Numbered from the stretch's first letter, positions 50,518 to 59,416 are shown. The stretch is DNA of 64,000 nucleotides from Ignavibacteria bacterium (GCA_017303675.1 JAFLBX010000001.1:941970-1005969); one strand, 5' to 3'. The notes: generated by a model from the sequence alone, not told the origin. A program made the numbers and translations.

Positions 50518-50541
50518 TTAAATAAAGATATTATGTTAAAA

Positions 50542-50571
50542 CAAAAATAACATATTGAAAAAGCCATTCAA
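50542..50571 (-). promoter_or_regulatory. FCB-type promoter for the 305-aa protein
   Basis: On the reverse strand TTG (50571-50569) stands 19 nt before TATTTTTG (50549-50542), a full consensus match about 25 bp upstream of the ATG. Confidence 0.78.
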
Positions 50572-50614
50572 ATAGAGAGCTATACCTGATTTATCTAGGT
50601 AGAACTACTCAAAC

Positions 50615-51253
50615 TTAAATTATTGATTTATACTGAATTGCGTAAAGAAGCAGGGCATGTGGACCTTTTAATCCCAGCTTATTGCATATATTATTTCTGT
50701 GATTTTCAATAGTTCTAACACTGCGGAAAAGTTCAGCGGCGATCTGCGAACTGGTCTTATTCTGTGCAATAAGTTTAAGGATCTCCCGCTCGGCATTTGT
50801 CAGCTTTTCTAAGCCGTTTTGCTTCGCTGCAGACTTGTTTTTTTCAACTAAATAACCTGAAATTGCCGAACTTATATAATACTCACCGACAGAAACTCTT
50901 TTAATACAGTCTAAAAGATCATTTGCAATGCTTTCTTTCAAAACATAGGCTTTTATATCAAGCTCCAGGGCTTCATCAAAATATTCCTTATCCTTATGAA
51001 TAGTTAATATAACTATCTTAGTTGCCAGCTTTTGGGCTTTTACTTTTCGTGCAACATCAAGCCCGCTTAAGCCGGGCATATCTATATCAAGAATTGCAAT
51101 ATCAGGATTAATTTCAGTTATAAGCCTTAAAGCTTCATCACCGTTTGAGGCTTCGCCGGTTACTTCAATTCCCGTATCTTCAGAAACGATACTCAGTATC
51201 CCTTTGCGGAATATGTGATGATCATCAGCAATTACTAATTTTATTTTTTCCAA
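50615..51253 (-). CDS. NarL/LuxR-type response regulator
   Basis: A response regulator of 212 residues from the preferred TTG (MEKIKLVIADDHHIFRKG); a TTG six codons upstream is also in frame, but the family usually begins here. The receiver has the acidic pair DDHH at the N-terminus and the phospho-acceptor Asp in IAILDIDMPG. The C-terminus is a LuxR helix-turn-helix (LTNAEREILKLIAQNKTSSQIAAELFRSVRTIENHRNNICNKLGL). It is the partner of the upstream histidine kinase, but a 137-bp palindromic element lies between the two genes. The regulated genes are unknown. Confidence 0.92.
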   Translation of the reverse strand: MEKIKLVIADDHHIFRKGILSIVSEDTGIEVTGEASNGDEALRLITEINPDIAILDIDMPGLSGLDVARKVKAQKLATKIVILTIHKDKEYFDEALELDIKAYVLKESIANDLLDCIKRVSVGEYYISSAISGYLVEKNKSAAKQNGLEKLTNAEREILKLIAQNKTSSQIAAELFRSVRTIENHRNNICNKLGLKGPHALLLYAIQYKSII

Positions 51254-51284
51254 AATGATTCTATACCCCAAAAATGTTTTTGAT

Positions 51285-51421
51285 TAGCCACGGTCTTTAG
51301 ACCGTGGTTTAAAAATCAGGAGAATTAAGGGCTTTAGCCCGCATTAATGAAAATTAAGCCAATTGCGGCTAAAGCCGCTAATGTATAAAAACTCTGATCC
51401 ACGACCTGAAGGTCGTGGCAA
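51285..51421. repeat. Four-hairpin palindromic element between kinase and regulator genes
   Basis: Four perfect hairpins, each with a four-base loop, lie in a row: CCACGGTC-TTTA-GACCGTGG (51288-51307), GGGC-TTTA-GCCC (51329-51340), GCGGC-TAAA-GCCGC (51365-51378) and CCACGACC-TGAA-GGTCGTGG (51399-51418). The outer pair are similar to each other, so the block is symmetric, like a BIME or MITE. Confidence 0.88.
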
Positions 51422-51438
51422 TTCAGATGATTCATTTG

Positions 51439-52269
51439 TCATTTTATGGGCATAGTTATCTTAAAATTTGTGCCCTTACCTTTTTCTGAATTAAACTCAT
51501 ACACAGCCTTAATCATCCGTAATCTCTCATCGATATTTATCAGACCGAAGCCAAGCTTAGCAGGGTCAGAATTTTCGAACCCAACTCCGTCATCTGAGAT
51601 CTCAGTTACAATGAACATAACTGACTTCCTTACAATAAATGTAACGTTTTTGGCATGTGAATGTTTCATGATATTGTTTATCAGCTCCTGCACTACCCTG
51701 AAATACTGCACCTCGTTCTCACGGGGCAGAATGTTATCGATATTATCGATTTTACAGTTAAAATTTATTCCAGATGCCGATGATATCCGCTGTATCATCG
51801 CTTCAATGGAAACCGTTAAGCCCAGCCTTTCGATCTGTTTAGGGTAGAGCCTTTGGGAAATGCGGCGCACCTCATCAACTGTTTCAACTACGAGTGAAGA
51901 AGCTTCTATGACCTTCGGCGAAGGCTCGGGTGTACTTTTCAGTTCCTGCTGAAGGAAAATGTTTATCGCGCTCAGGTTCTGCCCTATGCTGTCATGCAGC
52001 TCTCCCGCGATTACTTTCCATTCTGATTCCTGCTGCTCAATTATCTTTTCTTTGAATTCCTCAAGCTCTTTATTTTTTTTCTTTGAATACTCAAGGTAAT
52101 AATAAAAGAGGGCTCCTATTACTATTAGTAATATTGCGCAAAGCCGCCAAAAGAACCACTGGGTCTGCCAGATAGGTACTGGCGAGCTTTGTACCTGGTA
52201 ATAACCATCTATTACCAGGATGGTTAACAGCATAAATAAAACCCATACATAACCTGACTTTTTACCCAT
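51439..52269 (-). CDS. NarX-type sensor histidine kinase
   Basis: A 276-residue kinase with two N-terminal transmembrane helices (about residues 7-23 and 39-60) and a short coiled region. A HisKA_3 dimerisation domain carries the phospho-acceptor His in ELHDSIGQNLSAINIF, and a HATPase_c domain has ELINNIMKHSHAKN (N box), DDGVGF (G1) and GFGLINIDERL (G2). No large sensor domain is present, so the signal may be membrane-borne or come from a partner. It forms a pair with the NarL-like regulator downstream, separated from it by a palindromic repeat. A TATTTTTG box lies at 52281-52274 (reverse strand). Confidence 0.93.
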   Translation of the reverse strand: MGKKSGYVWVLFMLLTILVIDGYYQVQSSPVPIWQTQWFFWRLCAILLIVIGALFYYYLEYSKKKNKELEEFKEKIIEQQESEWKVIAGELHDSIGQNLSAINIFLQQELKSTPEPSPKVIEASSLVVETVDEVRRISQRLYPKQIERLGLTVSIEAMIQRISSASGINFNCKIDNIDNILPRENEVQYFRVVQELINNIMKHSHAKNVTFIVRKSVMFIVTEISDDGVGFENSDPAKLGFGLINIDERLRMIKAVYEFNSEKGKGTNFKITMPIK

Positions 52270-52312
52270 AAAGCAAAAATAAGGGATTTATTGGTTAATT
52301 TAAGTGGAGAAA

Positions 52313-52343
52313 AATTAAAGAACGGGTTTAACCCCGTTCTTAA
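52313..52343 (-). terminator. Intrinsic terminator of the M6-like protease gene
   Basis: AAGAACGGG (52318-52326) pairs with CCCGTTCTT (52333-52341), followed on the reverse strand by TTTAATTTTT. Confidence 0.82.
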
Positions 52344-52359
52344 AAGAAAAATTAAGAAA

Positions 52360-54753
52360 TTACTTTAACAGCACCATTTTCTTTACGTCTTTGTAAACAC
52401 CGGCTTCAATTGAATAGAAGTAAATACCGCTTGCAAGTTTAATACCATCAAAATTTACTGAATATCTGCCTGCGTTTTTGTATTCATTGTTAACAAGCTC
52501 CGCAACAACTTGACCAACTGCGTTATAAACTTTCAATGTAACAAAAGTATTCTGCGGCAGCTCGAATTTAATTTTCGTTGAAGGGTTGAAAGGATTTGGA
52601 TAATTTTGAAGTAAAGAGAAGCTTGTTGGAATTTCATTATTAGAGAAATTCGGACTATCGGGAATTATTGAGTTTGCTTTGATAGAAACAAAATCTGATG
52701 GAACTGACTCATCATCATATTTATCAACGGCAACTATTTTGTATCTGAAATATGTATCGTTGGTACTTGAACCTCCTAAACCACAATACACTTCAGCACC
52801 ATTTAGAATGCCGTTATCGATGAAGTTAGCAGTATCATTTGGTGTATAATCATCATACGTTGCATGATAATTATAAGTTAACGGCGCTACATTTGGATTT
52901 GTTGATGCAGCCCTGTATATTTTGTATCTTTTATAAGTATCCCTGGAAACAACCCTTTCCATATCAGGCTCTAAATTATTATCCCATATTATCCTTGGAT
53001 GACCAACTGTTCCGTTACAATTGGCAATTTCAACTGCCCTGTAAAGCATTGGTTTTGAGGGCGATGTGGCTTCGAGAATAGCTTCTTCTTCTGAAGTATT
53101 TGCTGCTGCCTGGTAAACCTTAACAGTAGCTGTGTTACTTGATAATCCATCGTATATGATGAAAATACCTGTTTGATTACCGCTTCTATCCTTTGTATTC
53201 GGACTTGAATATGGGCTGAAAACCTGGTTATAACCAATAGTCCAGGCGTCCCATCTATCGCCCATTGTTTCACGGGAACACCATTGTTCTTCATTATTTG
53301 TGAAAACCCTGTCAGATCCCTGATCTCCAAGCGAAGTATGCCTTTCACCGATTGTAAACCATTTATTATGATATCCTGTATTTGTGGAATAAGTATAATC
53401 ATCAACACTGTGCCCATCCCTGCTTTGCATGCGTGTACTGCTGCCCACCCAGTCACCCGGGTTATCATCATTTCTGCCAATACCTGTTTTATAAAACACA
53501 GGTAAATATTGCCCTGCATTCCAATCCGGCGTTGAAGTGCCGTTTAAGCCCCAGTTCCATAAACCATCAGCGCATTCAAGGTCAACCATTGATTCATAAT
53601 TACTTCCGTCCGAAACATGATAAATATATAACCCTTTACTATAATCTCTAAATTGTTTAAAAGGCTCACCCATTGCGGTATCACCAGCCATGTTGCAGTC
53701 CCAGGTATAATCACCATCTCCCGCAATTCTTCTCCTGTTTGATATCAGGAAATACTCTCCGCTGTTTGTTGTAGGTATTTTTAAAACTTCGCCTGTTGTC
53801 TGCAGGTCTTCAAGTGTAAAGCTGTTTGTTGACCCTGTGTATGTTGTTACATCTGCCAAACCGACTGTTATCAGATCCTGAGGGGCAAAACCAAGTTCAT
53901 ATCCAAAAGCAAAATGCGTACCGTCACCTCCCGCTATAGTGCTGTATGGCCTGTGGTTGCCAAGAGTGTAATGACAGTATTCATGCCTGAAGTAACCTAT
54001 TGCAGCGCCAATAGGCATTTTCCAACCGTTTATGCCCATTACACCGGAACCTTCAAAGCATAGACCGCAGCCATTCACCTGCTTATTATAGTTTATTGTT
54101 GAGTAATCTACATAAAGCGCGCCGTAACCACCTGAGGTCATTCCGCACATATCCGCTCTTCTGAATTGTACATACATCATATCTATGTTACCGTCTGGTG
54201 ACATTTCAAATTCTTGTGTCGAACTGTTCCATTTCCATAAATCGTATCTTGTCCAGTCAACTTGTGATTGCTCATTTGTGTCGAGCATTTTCATTACATC
54301 TAACATAGCTTCATTATAACAGTTACCTGATGAATAATGACTATATTCAAAAGGCAAAGTTAAATGTACAACTTCACCCACCATATCAAATTTATCGTTT
54401 GAGATCTTATTGAAATAGTTGCTTAAATACTTGCCTTCATAAGCATTAATTCCTAACTCCTTTTCCGAAGCAAACAGGCTATTGCCATACGCGGGGATCT
54501 CGCCCGTTTCCCAGTAGGTTGTTTCACCGGTAACATCATTTTTAAATTCTACATATACCATAAGAACACGGAAATATACATCAGTATTGTTTAAGGGCAG
54601 GGTTGACATCGGTTTCGTCATACCGTCACCAAATAAAGATGTTCCCGGAACATCAAAAGTATCGGGCATTCCGCAGTTAAAATTGTATAGCCACTGTGAA
54701 TTTACCGTTACTGTAACCAATAACAATAAAATAATGATTTTTATATGTTTCAT
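52360..54753 (-). CDS. Secreted M6-like metalloprotease with T9SS sorting domain
   Basis: The chosen start is the ATG just before a signal peptide (MKHIKIIILLLLVTVTVNSQ); an in-frame upstream extension of 41 residues has no signal character and is probably not translated. The mature protein (about 775 residues) contains a zinc-protease motif HEYCHYTLGNH in a region like the M6 immune-inhibitor-A peptidases (secreted zinc endopeptidases), then beta-rich modules. A T9SS type A domain ends the protein (YPNPFNPSTKIKFELPQN ... SGIYFYSIEAGVYKDVKKMVLLK). Export to the surface or medium through the type IX system is expected. It is probably transcribed alone. Confidence 0.88.
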   Translation of the reverse strand: MKHIKIIILLLLVTVTVNSQWLYNFNCGMPDTFDVPGTSLFGDGMTKPMSTLPLNNTDVYFRVLMVYVEFKNDVTGETTYWETGEIPAYGNSLFASEKELGINAYEGKYLSNYFNKISNDKFDMVGEVVHLTLPFEYSHYSSGNCYNEAMLDVMKMLDTNEQSQVDWTRYDLWKWNSSTQEFEMSPDGNIDMMYVQFRRADMCGMTSGGYGALYVDYSTINYNKQVNGCGLCFEGSGVMGINGWKMPIGAAIGYFRHEYCHYTLGNHRPYSTIAGGDGTHFAFGYELGFAPQDLITVGLADVTTYTGSTNSFTLEDLQTTGEVLKIPTTNSGEYFLISNRRRIAGDGDYTWDCNMAGDTAMGEPFKQFRDYSKGLYIYHVSDGSNYESMVDLECADGLWNWGLNGTSTPDWNAGQYLPVFYKTGIGRNDDNPGDWVGSSTRMQSRDGHSVDDYTYSTNTGYHNKWFTIGERHTSLGDQGSDRVFTNNEEQWCSRETMGDRWDAWTIGYNQVFSPYSSPNTKDRSGNQTGIFIIYDGLSSNTATVKVYQAAANTSEEEAILEATSPSKPMLYRAVEIANCNGTVGHPRIIWDNNLEPDMERVVSRDTYKRYKIYRAASTNPNVAPLTYNYHATYDDYTPNDTANFIDNGILNGAEVYCGLGGSSTNDTYFRYKIVAVDKYDDESVPSDFVSIKANSIIPDSPNFSNNEIPTSFSLLQNYPNPFNPSTKIKFELPQNTFVTLKVYNAVGQVVAELVNNEYKNAGRYSVNFDGIKLASGIYFYSIEAGVYKDVKKMVLLK

Positions 54754-54981
54754 AGTATTATTTTTTATGTGTTTATAAATAGAAACATTTTTTAAATTAC
54801 AGCGGTTAAAAAATAAGGCAGGCAAAAGGATAGATTCCTTTTGTAAAAAAGTGAATTTTATATATATGCGCGCCAACGTATTATATAACCTTTGAGCCTG
54901 CCTTTTAATTTAAATCACAAAATGGTTTAAATTAAATAATTTTTACTTTTTAATTTGTATTGAACATAGCCTGCCTCCTCT
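54754..54981. other. Intergenic region with a long-loop inverted repeat
   Basis: No gene is visible. AAGGCAGGC (54815-54823) and GCCTGCCTT (54896-54904) are perfect 9-bp inverted arms 72 bp apart, followed by T-rich sequence. The region may end transcription from the YCF48-like gene. Confidence 0.45.
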
Positions 54982-56208
54982 CTATTTATTTAATATCATT
55001 TTTTTGGTTTCAATATAGTTATTTGCGATAAGTCTGTAAAAATATATTCCACTAGGATAATTTGTAGCATTCCAATTTGAACGATAATAACCTGTTTTCA
55101 TATCCTGTTCAAGAATTATTTCAATTAATTGACCCATTGAGTTAAATATTTCAAGTCTTACCAAACCTGCTTTCATTATGCTAAATTCTAATGTTGTTTC
55201 ACTATTAAATGGATTTGGGTAGTTTTGAAATAGTTTATATTCAACAGGTGAATCATTACTTATTGGCTCAACTGCAACGTATGTACCGCCATTCGTTGTA
55301 TTTATTATTCTTCCCCCAACACTAGCCCAACCTAATGAATCATTGTAAAAATACAAAGATGTTATAAAACTCGATACAGGGTTGTTCTGCTGTAACCATA
55401 TTGTTCCGCCGTTTGTTGTTTTGTATACAGCACCTGCATTTCCTCCAACCCATCCAGTAAGAGCATTTGCAAAGTGAACACAGATTCCAGGTAATGTGGA
55501 TAAGGTATCCCAATTTGATCCACTGTTCGTTGTTGAATAAATTATGTTATCATAACCAACAACCCAGCCGGAATTATTGTTGATAAATTGTAATGAGTTA
55601 TACCAAAAATCTGCTGTAGTACCCGTTATCTGTATAGTCCAGTTAGTTCCGCTGTTTGTTGTCTTACGCAGGTATCCGCCATCTCCAGCTACCCAACCTG
55701 TTTGACTGTTAATAAACTCAATTTCTCTTAAAGGTGTAGAATTTCCAGTATTCAATGAATCCCATGAAATACCCCCGTTGGTTGTTCTTTTAATAACGCC
55801 TAGAAAACCACATATCCAACCAGTTTGTTCGTTTAGAAAGAATGATGAGTTCCAGCTGTTTCCTTGTCCAATGGGTCCATCACTAATAATTAGCCAATTT
55901 ATACCGCTATTTGTGGTCTTCAAAATCGTTTCAAACCACCCTGAAATGTATCCTGTATTTTCATTAATCATTGATAAACCAATTAGATTTTTGCTTCCGC
56001 TTAAATTACTTTGTTGGTTTAACCAATTTATTCCCCCATTAGTTGTCTTTAAAACCACACTATTAACTCCAATTGCCCAGCCTGTTAAGTTGTTGACAAA
56101 TTGTATATCATATAATGTAGAGATATTATTATGCTGTAGAATCCATTGTGCAACTGAAGTGCAATTAAAAAATATGACAATGAAAAAGCAAAGTGTTATT
56201 TTTTTCAT
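54982..56208 (-). CDS. YCF48-like repeat protein with T9SS sorting domain (1)
   Basis: A 408-residue secreted protein with a signal peptide (ending TSVAQ, about residue 20). It has seven or so YCF48/BNR-like repeats built from G-W-x-x-G...KTTNGG...W (for example TGWAIGVNSVVLKTTNGGINW, TGWICGFLGVIKRTTNGGISW), predicted to make a beta-propeller. A C-terminal T9SS type A domain follows (FQNYPNPFNSETTLEFSIMKAG ... IYFYRLIANNYIETKKMILNK). No enzymatic residue is obvious. It is a tandem paralogue of the next gene, 7 bp away, and both are probably cotranscribed. They are likely surface or secreted proteins that bind protein or polysaccharide. Confidence 0.9.
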   Translation of the reverse strand: MKKITLCFFIVIFFNCTSVAQWILQHNNISTLYDIQFVNNLTGWAIGVNSVVLKTTNGGINWLNQQSNLSGSKNLIGLSMINENTGYISGWFETILKTTNSGINWLIISDGPIGQGNSWNSSFFLNEQTGWICGFLGVIKRTTNGGISWDSLNTGNSTPLREIEFINSQTGWVAGDGGYLRKTTNSGTNWTIQITGTTADFWYNSLQFINNNSGWVVGYDNIIYSTTNSGSNWDTLSTLPGICVHFANALTGWVGGNAGAVYKTTNGGTIWLQQNNPVSSFITSLYFYNDSLGWASVGGRIINTTNGGTYVAVEPISNDSPVEYKLFQNYPNPFNSETTLEFSIMKAGLVRLEIFNSMGQLIEIILEQDMKTGYYRSNWNATNYPSGIYFYRLIANNYIETKKMILNK

Positions 56209-56215
56209 AGTTATT

Positions 56216-57445
56216 CTATTTATTTAATATCATCTTTTTTGATATTTTACCTTTTGAATAATATAAGGTATAAAAGTATATACCAGAACTTAACGCCTCA
56301 CCGCTGAACTCAAATTTATATTTTCCTGCTTTTAGTCTGTTTTCATTTATTCGGTTAACTTCTCTTCCTAAAATATCATATACAAGTATTTTAATATTGT
56401 CCTCTATTGGTAATTCAAATTCTATAGTTGTAACGGGGTTGAAAGGATTGGGATAGTTTTGGAACAATCTGAATTCATTCGGAATATTATTGCTTATAGG
56501 TTCTATTGCCACATATGTCCCGCCATTAGTCGTATGCAATATTGCGTACACATCAACTGCCCAACCCGTTGTATCATTAACAAATTCTATATCAGTAAAA
56601 AAGCCGCCCGTAACTGGTATGCTTTGTTGGTAAAAATTTAGCCCTCCATTCGTTGTTTTATAAATATCACCGTTGTCTCCTCCAGTCCAACCAGTAAAGG
56701 CATTGATAAAATGTAAACATACGCCGGGTGTATTAGCTACTGAGTCCCAGTTTAATCCCGCATTTGTTGTTCTAAATATCTTGTTATTGTAACTAACTAC
56801 CCAGCCAGTATTAACATTAATAAACATAAGAGAATTATACCAGTAATCTGAAAAGGTTCCAAAGAACTGAAAGAACCAGTTTAACCCCCCGTTTGTGGTT
56901 TTGCGCATATAACCAACGTCACCTGTAACCCACCCTGTCTGTGAGTTTATAAATTGTATGTCTCTCAACTGTGCTGTATTGCCGGTATTCAAAGAGTCCC
57001 ATGTTAATCCTCCATTTGTTGTCCGCCAAATTATACCTAGGAAGGCACATACCCAACCTGTATTTACATCATTAAAACTTATTGCGTTCAATGAACCATT
57101 GGTAACCGATGGTCCAGAAAGCTGAACCCAGTTATCTCCTCCATTTGTTGTCTTTAAAAAAGTATTCGTCCAGCCGGCTATATAACCTGTATTTGCATCA
57201 AACATCTGAATATCGTTCAGCTCTCTGTTGAGTGGTATCGAAGGTATCTGAGTAACCCAGTTTAATCCTCCGTTAGTGGTTTTAAGGATTTTGCTTGCTG
57301 TACCGACAATCCATCCTGTATTTACGTCCACAAAATCTATGTTATAAAGTGTTACGGTAGTCCCGCCATTTTGCTGCACCCACTGTGCACCTGCGAATGA
57401 GTGAAACAATGAAATAGTGAGTAATATGTAAACTGCTTTTTTCAT
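56216..57445 (-). CDS. YCF48-like repeat protein with T9SS sorting domain (2)
   Basis: A 409-residue paralogue of the downstream protein with the same plan: signal peptide (ending FAGAQ), YCF48-like propeller repeats (TGWIVGTASKILKTTNGGLNW, TGWVCAFLGIIWRTTNGGLTW, TGWVTGDVGYMRKTTNGGLNW) and a T9SS type A domain (NYPNPFNPVTTIEFELPI ... GIYFYTLYYSKGKISKKMILNK). Repeats align one-to-one between the two proteins, including the shared KTTNGG...DSLNTGN blocks, so this is a gene duplication. It is the first gene of the pair. The C-terminal domains are more different than the propellers. Confidence 0.9.
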   Translation of the reverse strand: MKKAVYILLTISLFHSFAGAQWVQQNGGTTVTLYNIDFVDVNTGWIVGTASKILKTTNGGLNWVTQIPSIPLNRELNDIQMFDANTGYIAGWTNTFLKTTNGGDNWVQLSGPSVTNGSLNAISFNDVNTGWVCAFLGIIWRTTNGGLTWDSLNTGNTAQLRDIQFINSQTGWVTGDVGYMRKTTNGGLNWFFQFFGTFSDYWYNSLMFINVNTGWVVSYNNKIFRTTNAGLNWDSVANTPGVCLHFINAFTGWTGGDNGDIYKTTNGGLNFYQQSIPVTGGFFTDIEFVNDTTGWAVDVYAILHTTNGGTYVAIEPISNNIPNEFRLFQNYPNPFNPVTTIEFELPIEDNIKILVYDILGREVNRINENRLKAGKYKFEFSGEALSSGIYFYTLYYSKGKISKKMILNK

Positions 57446-57716
57446 AAAATTATTATATTAAAATTATGCATTTGTCAAATAAAAATAGGACTGCCCTTGT
57501 ATTCAGGGGAAGTCCTCTAACATGCTCGGCATCAAAAACAAGAATATAGGTTTCTCATCTTTTTTACTCCGTTAAATTATAGTAATCACCAATGCAAAGG
57601 TAATTATGGGAAATCGAAACATTTTCTATAAGTTCGTTTCTAAAAAAAAAAAAAAAATGATTGCAATTGCAAGGGTAAATGAGGGGTATAACACTAAAAC
57701 GGTAAATTTATTCGAA
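57446..57716. other. Intergenic region upstream of the YCF48 and oxidoreductase genes
   Basis: No gene is seen. It contains a hairpin AGGACT...AGTCCT with inner CCCT/AGGG pairing (57487-57517), a CAAAGGTA box (57595-57602; reverse TACCTTTG) and a long run of A near 57642-57657. Confidence 0.5.
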
Positions 57717-57747
57717 TTGATAGGAAATCAAACTATATTTATTTTTG
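57717..57747 (+). promoter_or_regulatory. FCB-type promoter for the oxidoreductase gene
   Basis: TTG (57717-57719) stands 20 nt before TATTTTTG (57740-57747). The ATG follows 27 bp later, so the upstream in-frame TTG start is unlikely. Confidence 0.75.
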
Positions 57748-57774
57748 CTGATTATCAAAATTAAATACCACATA

Positions 57775-58809
57775 ATGAAGGCAGTAATATTAAATGAAAA
57801 CGGCGGCATTGATAAACTCATCTACACCGAAGAACACCCTGTACCTGATATAAAACCCGGTGAAGTGCTGGTGAACATTAAAGCTACTTCTGTTAACAGG
57901 GCTGATCTTGTGATCCGCGGAGGGTATCCCGGACTTGCTCTTAACTTTCCGCATATTTTAGGCGGCGATATTGCAGGTGTTGTTGCGAAAACAGGAGGTG
58001 ATGTAAAAGGATTTAAAGAAGGTGAAAGGGTCGCAGCGTGGTCAATAGTTTCAGAAGCTGATGATGACTGGTCTAAAAAAGGCAAAGCCGGGCAATCCAT
58101 AAGCTGGCAGTATTTTGGGATGCACCGAAATGGTTCATATGCGGAATATTGCGCGGTACCTGCTTCATCATTAATTAAGCTGCCTGAAAATGTTTCCTTT
58201 GAAGATGCTGCCTGCCTGCCGGTGGCGGGTCTTACTGCTTACCATGCAGTTAAAACTGTGGGTGATGTTCAAAAGGGTGATAAATTCTTTATCTGGGGCG
58301 GTACCAGCGGACTTGGAATAATTGCCATTCAGCTTGCTAAAGCGCTTGGCGCAGAGGTTTTTGCCACTGCGGGATTCTCGCACAAGATAGACTTTCTGAA
58401 ACAATTAGGGGTTGACCACATATTCAATCATCGTGATGGTTCAGCTATAGATGATGAGGTTATGAAAATCACCGGCGGCCTTGGTATTGATGTGATACTT
58501 GATTACGTCGGACCCGAAGCATTTCCGAAAAATTTTAAAATGGTAAAAAAAGGCGGCAAGATATTGTTTTGCGGAATTCTGACAGGAAGGGAAGCGATGG
58601 TTTCGCTGCACCAGACTTATTTGCGGCATATCAGCCTGCTGGGTTTATATCTCGGTGAAAAAAATGAGCTTGAAGTGCTGATAAAGCTGGTTAGCGAAGG
58701 AAAGATCAAGCCGCATATCGGCGCATCCCTTGATCTTAAAGATGCAGCGAAGGCACATGAAATGATGGCAAAGGGTGAGGTGATCGGGAAGATAGTATTG
58801 AAGATCTGA
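57775..58809 (+). CDS. Zinc-free medium-chain dehydrogenase / quinone oxidoreductase
   Basis: A 344-residue MDR protein. The start is set at ATG (MKAVILNENGG), 10 codons inside a longer frame, because it matches the family and sits downstream of the promoter. The N-terminal catalytic domain has VLVNIKATSVNRADLVIRGGYPG and HILGGDIAGVV. The Rossmann segment has WGGTSGLGIIAIQLAKALGAEVFATAG for NADPH binding. There are no structural zinc cysteines. Family members reduce quinones or alpha,beta-unsaturated ketones with NADPH. The substrate cannot be fixed from sequence. It is transcribed alone. Confidence 0.9.
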   Translation: MKAVILNENGGIDKLIYTEEHPVPDIKPGEVLVNIKATSVNRADLVIRGGYPGLALNFPHILGGDIAGVVAKTGGDVKGFKEGERVAAWSIVSEADDDWSKKGKAGQSISWQYFGMHRNGSYAEYCAVPASSLIKLPENVSFEDAACLPVAGLTAYHAVKTVGDVQKGDKFFIWGGTSGLGIIAIQLAKALGAEVFATAGFSHKIDFLKQLGVDHIFNHRDGSAIDDEVMKITGGLGIDVILDYVGPEAFPKNFKMVKKGGKILFCGILTGREAMVSLHQTYLRHISLLGLYLGEKNELEVLIKLVSEGKIKPHIGASLDLKDAAKAHEMMAKGEVIGKIVLKI

Positions 58810-58833
58810 TTATATCATTGGACGTCAATTCCT

Positions 58834-58859
58834 CGTTCCCAAACTCCGGTTTGGGAACG
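58834..58859. repeat. Perfect palindrome CGTTCCCAAA-CTCCGG-TTTGGGAACG
   Basis: The 10-bp arms are perfect, with a six-base loop. The arm core recurs, degenerate, at 12029-12050. It lies between the convergent oxidoreductase and P-loop kinase genes and may act as a terminator or a mobile palindrome. Confidence 0.7.
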
Positions 58860-58876
58860 TAAAGGTCAATACCTGA

Positions 58877-59383
58877 TTAATCCTCCATCTTATATCTTAT
58901 CTCGCGCTGTTCAATATAATACAAAATATCGCTAAGGGTTTCTTCCGGTGATTGCATCGTATTATCAATTGTAATCCCGAAACCCGGGTCATTCACACCA
59001 ATATTATAATGGTATTTTATTCTTTCGGTTTCCCATTCAGTAAGCTCTCTTGACCCGCGGTTGGAAAGCGCATGATCTATCCTTGGATTCAGCGTAAAGA
59101 AGAACCGCTGCACATCTAAAGGCAAATGTTTGTTGAAATATTCATACTCATCCCTGCTGAGAGGGTAAGTAATGATCACATTCATTTCTTCCCCGATGAA
59201 ATTCTGAGTTAAACTGAGTGCGTTTTTGAGGTTTAACGGAATTGATTCTTCTAGTGGCAGCCAGCTTACCATTGCCCTTAAGTCATCAACTTCAATATGC
59301 GCAGTGCGCGGAAATTCTTCCCGAAGAAGCTTCGCAATAGTTGTTTTACCTGAATTAATTGAACCGGAAAGAAATATTATCAT
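58877..59383 (-). CDS. P-loop kinase-like ATPase (168 aa)
   Basis: A 168-residue P-loop protein. The Walker A motif is GSINSGKTT (residues 6-14), and HIEVDDLRAMVSWL carries a likely Walker B/substrate Asp pair. The remaining sequence (LNPRIDHALSNRGSRELTEWETERIKYHY) resembles the lid region of shikimate- or adenylate-kinase-type small kinases. It is cytoplasmic and the substrate is unknown. It lies just downstream of the trpS terminator, so it is probably transcribed separately. Confidence 0.82.
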   Translation of the reverse strand: MIIFLSGSINSGKTTIAKLLREEFPRTAHIEVDDLRAMVSWLPLEESIPLNLKNALSLTQNFIGEEMNVIITYPLSRDEYEYFNKHLPLDVQRFFFTLNPRIDHALSNRGSRELTEWETERIKYHYNIGVNDPGFGITIDNTMQSPEETLSDILYYIEQREIRYKMED

Positions 59384-59416
59384 TATTACACTTTATTTTC
59401 AGGATATGGTTTGTAT

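Noticed and set aside
54754-54876. N-terminal extension of the M6-like protease by 41 residues
   Set aside because: The extension lacks signal-peptide character, and the true signal peptide starts at the internal methionine. No ribosome-binding site precedes the longer frame.
57640-57660. The long A-run as a biological signal
   Set aside because: A homopolymer of this length is prone to sequencing and slippage error, and nothing else in the sequence ties it to a function.
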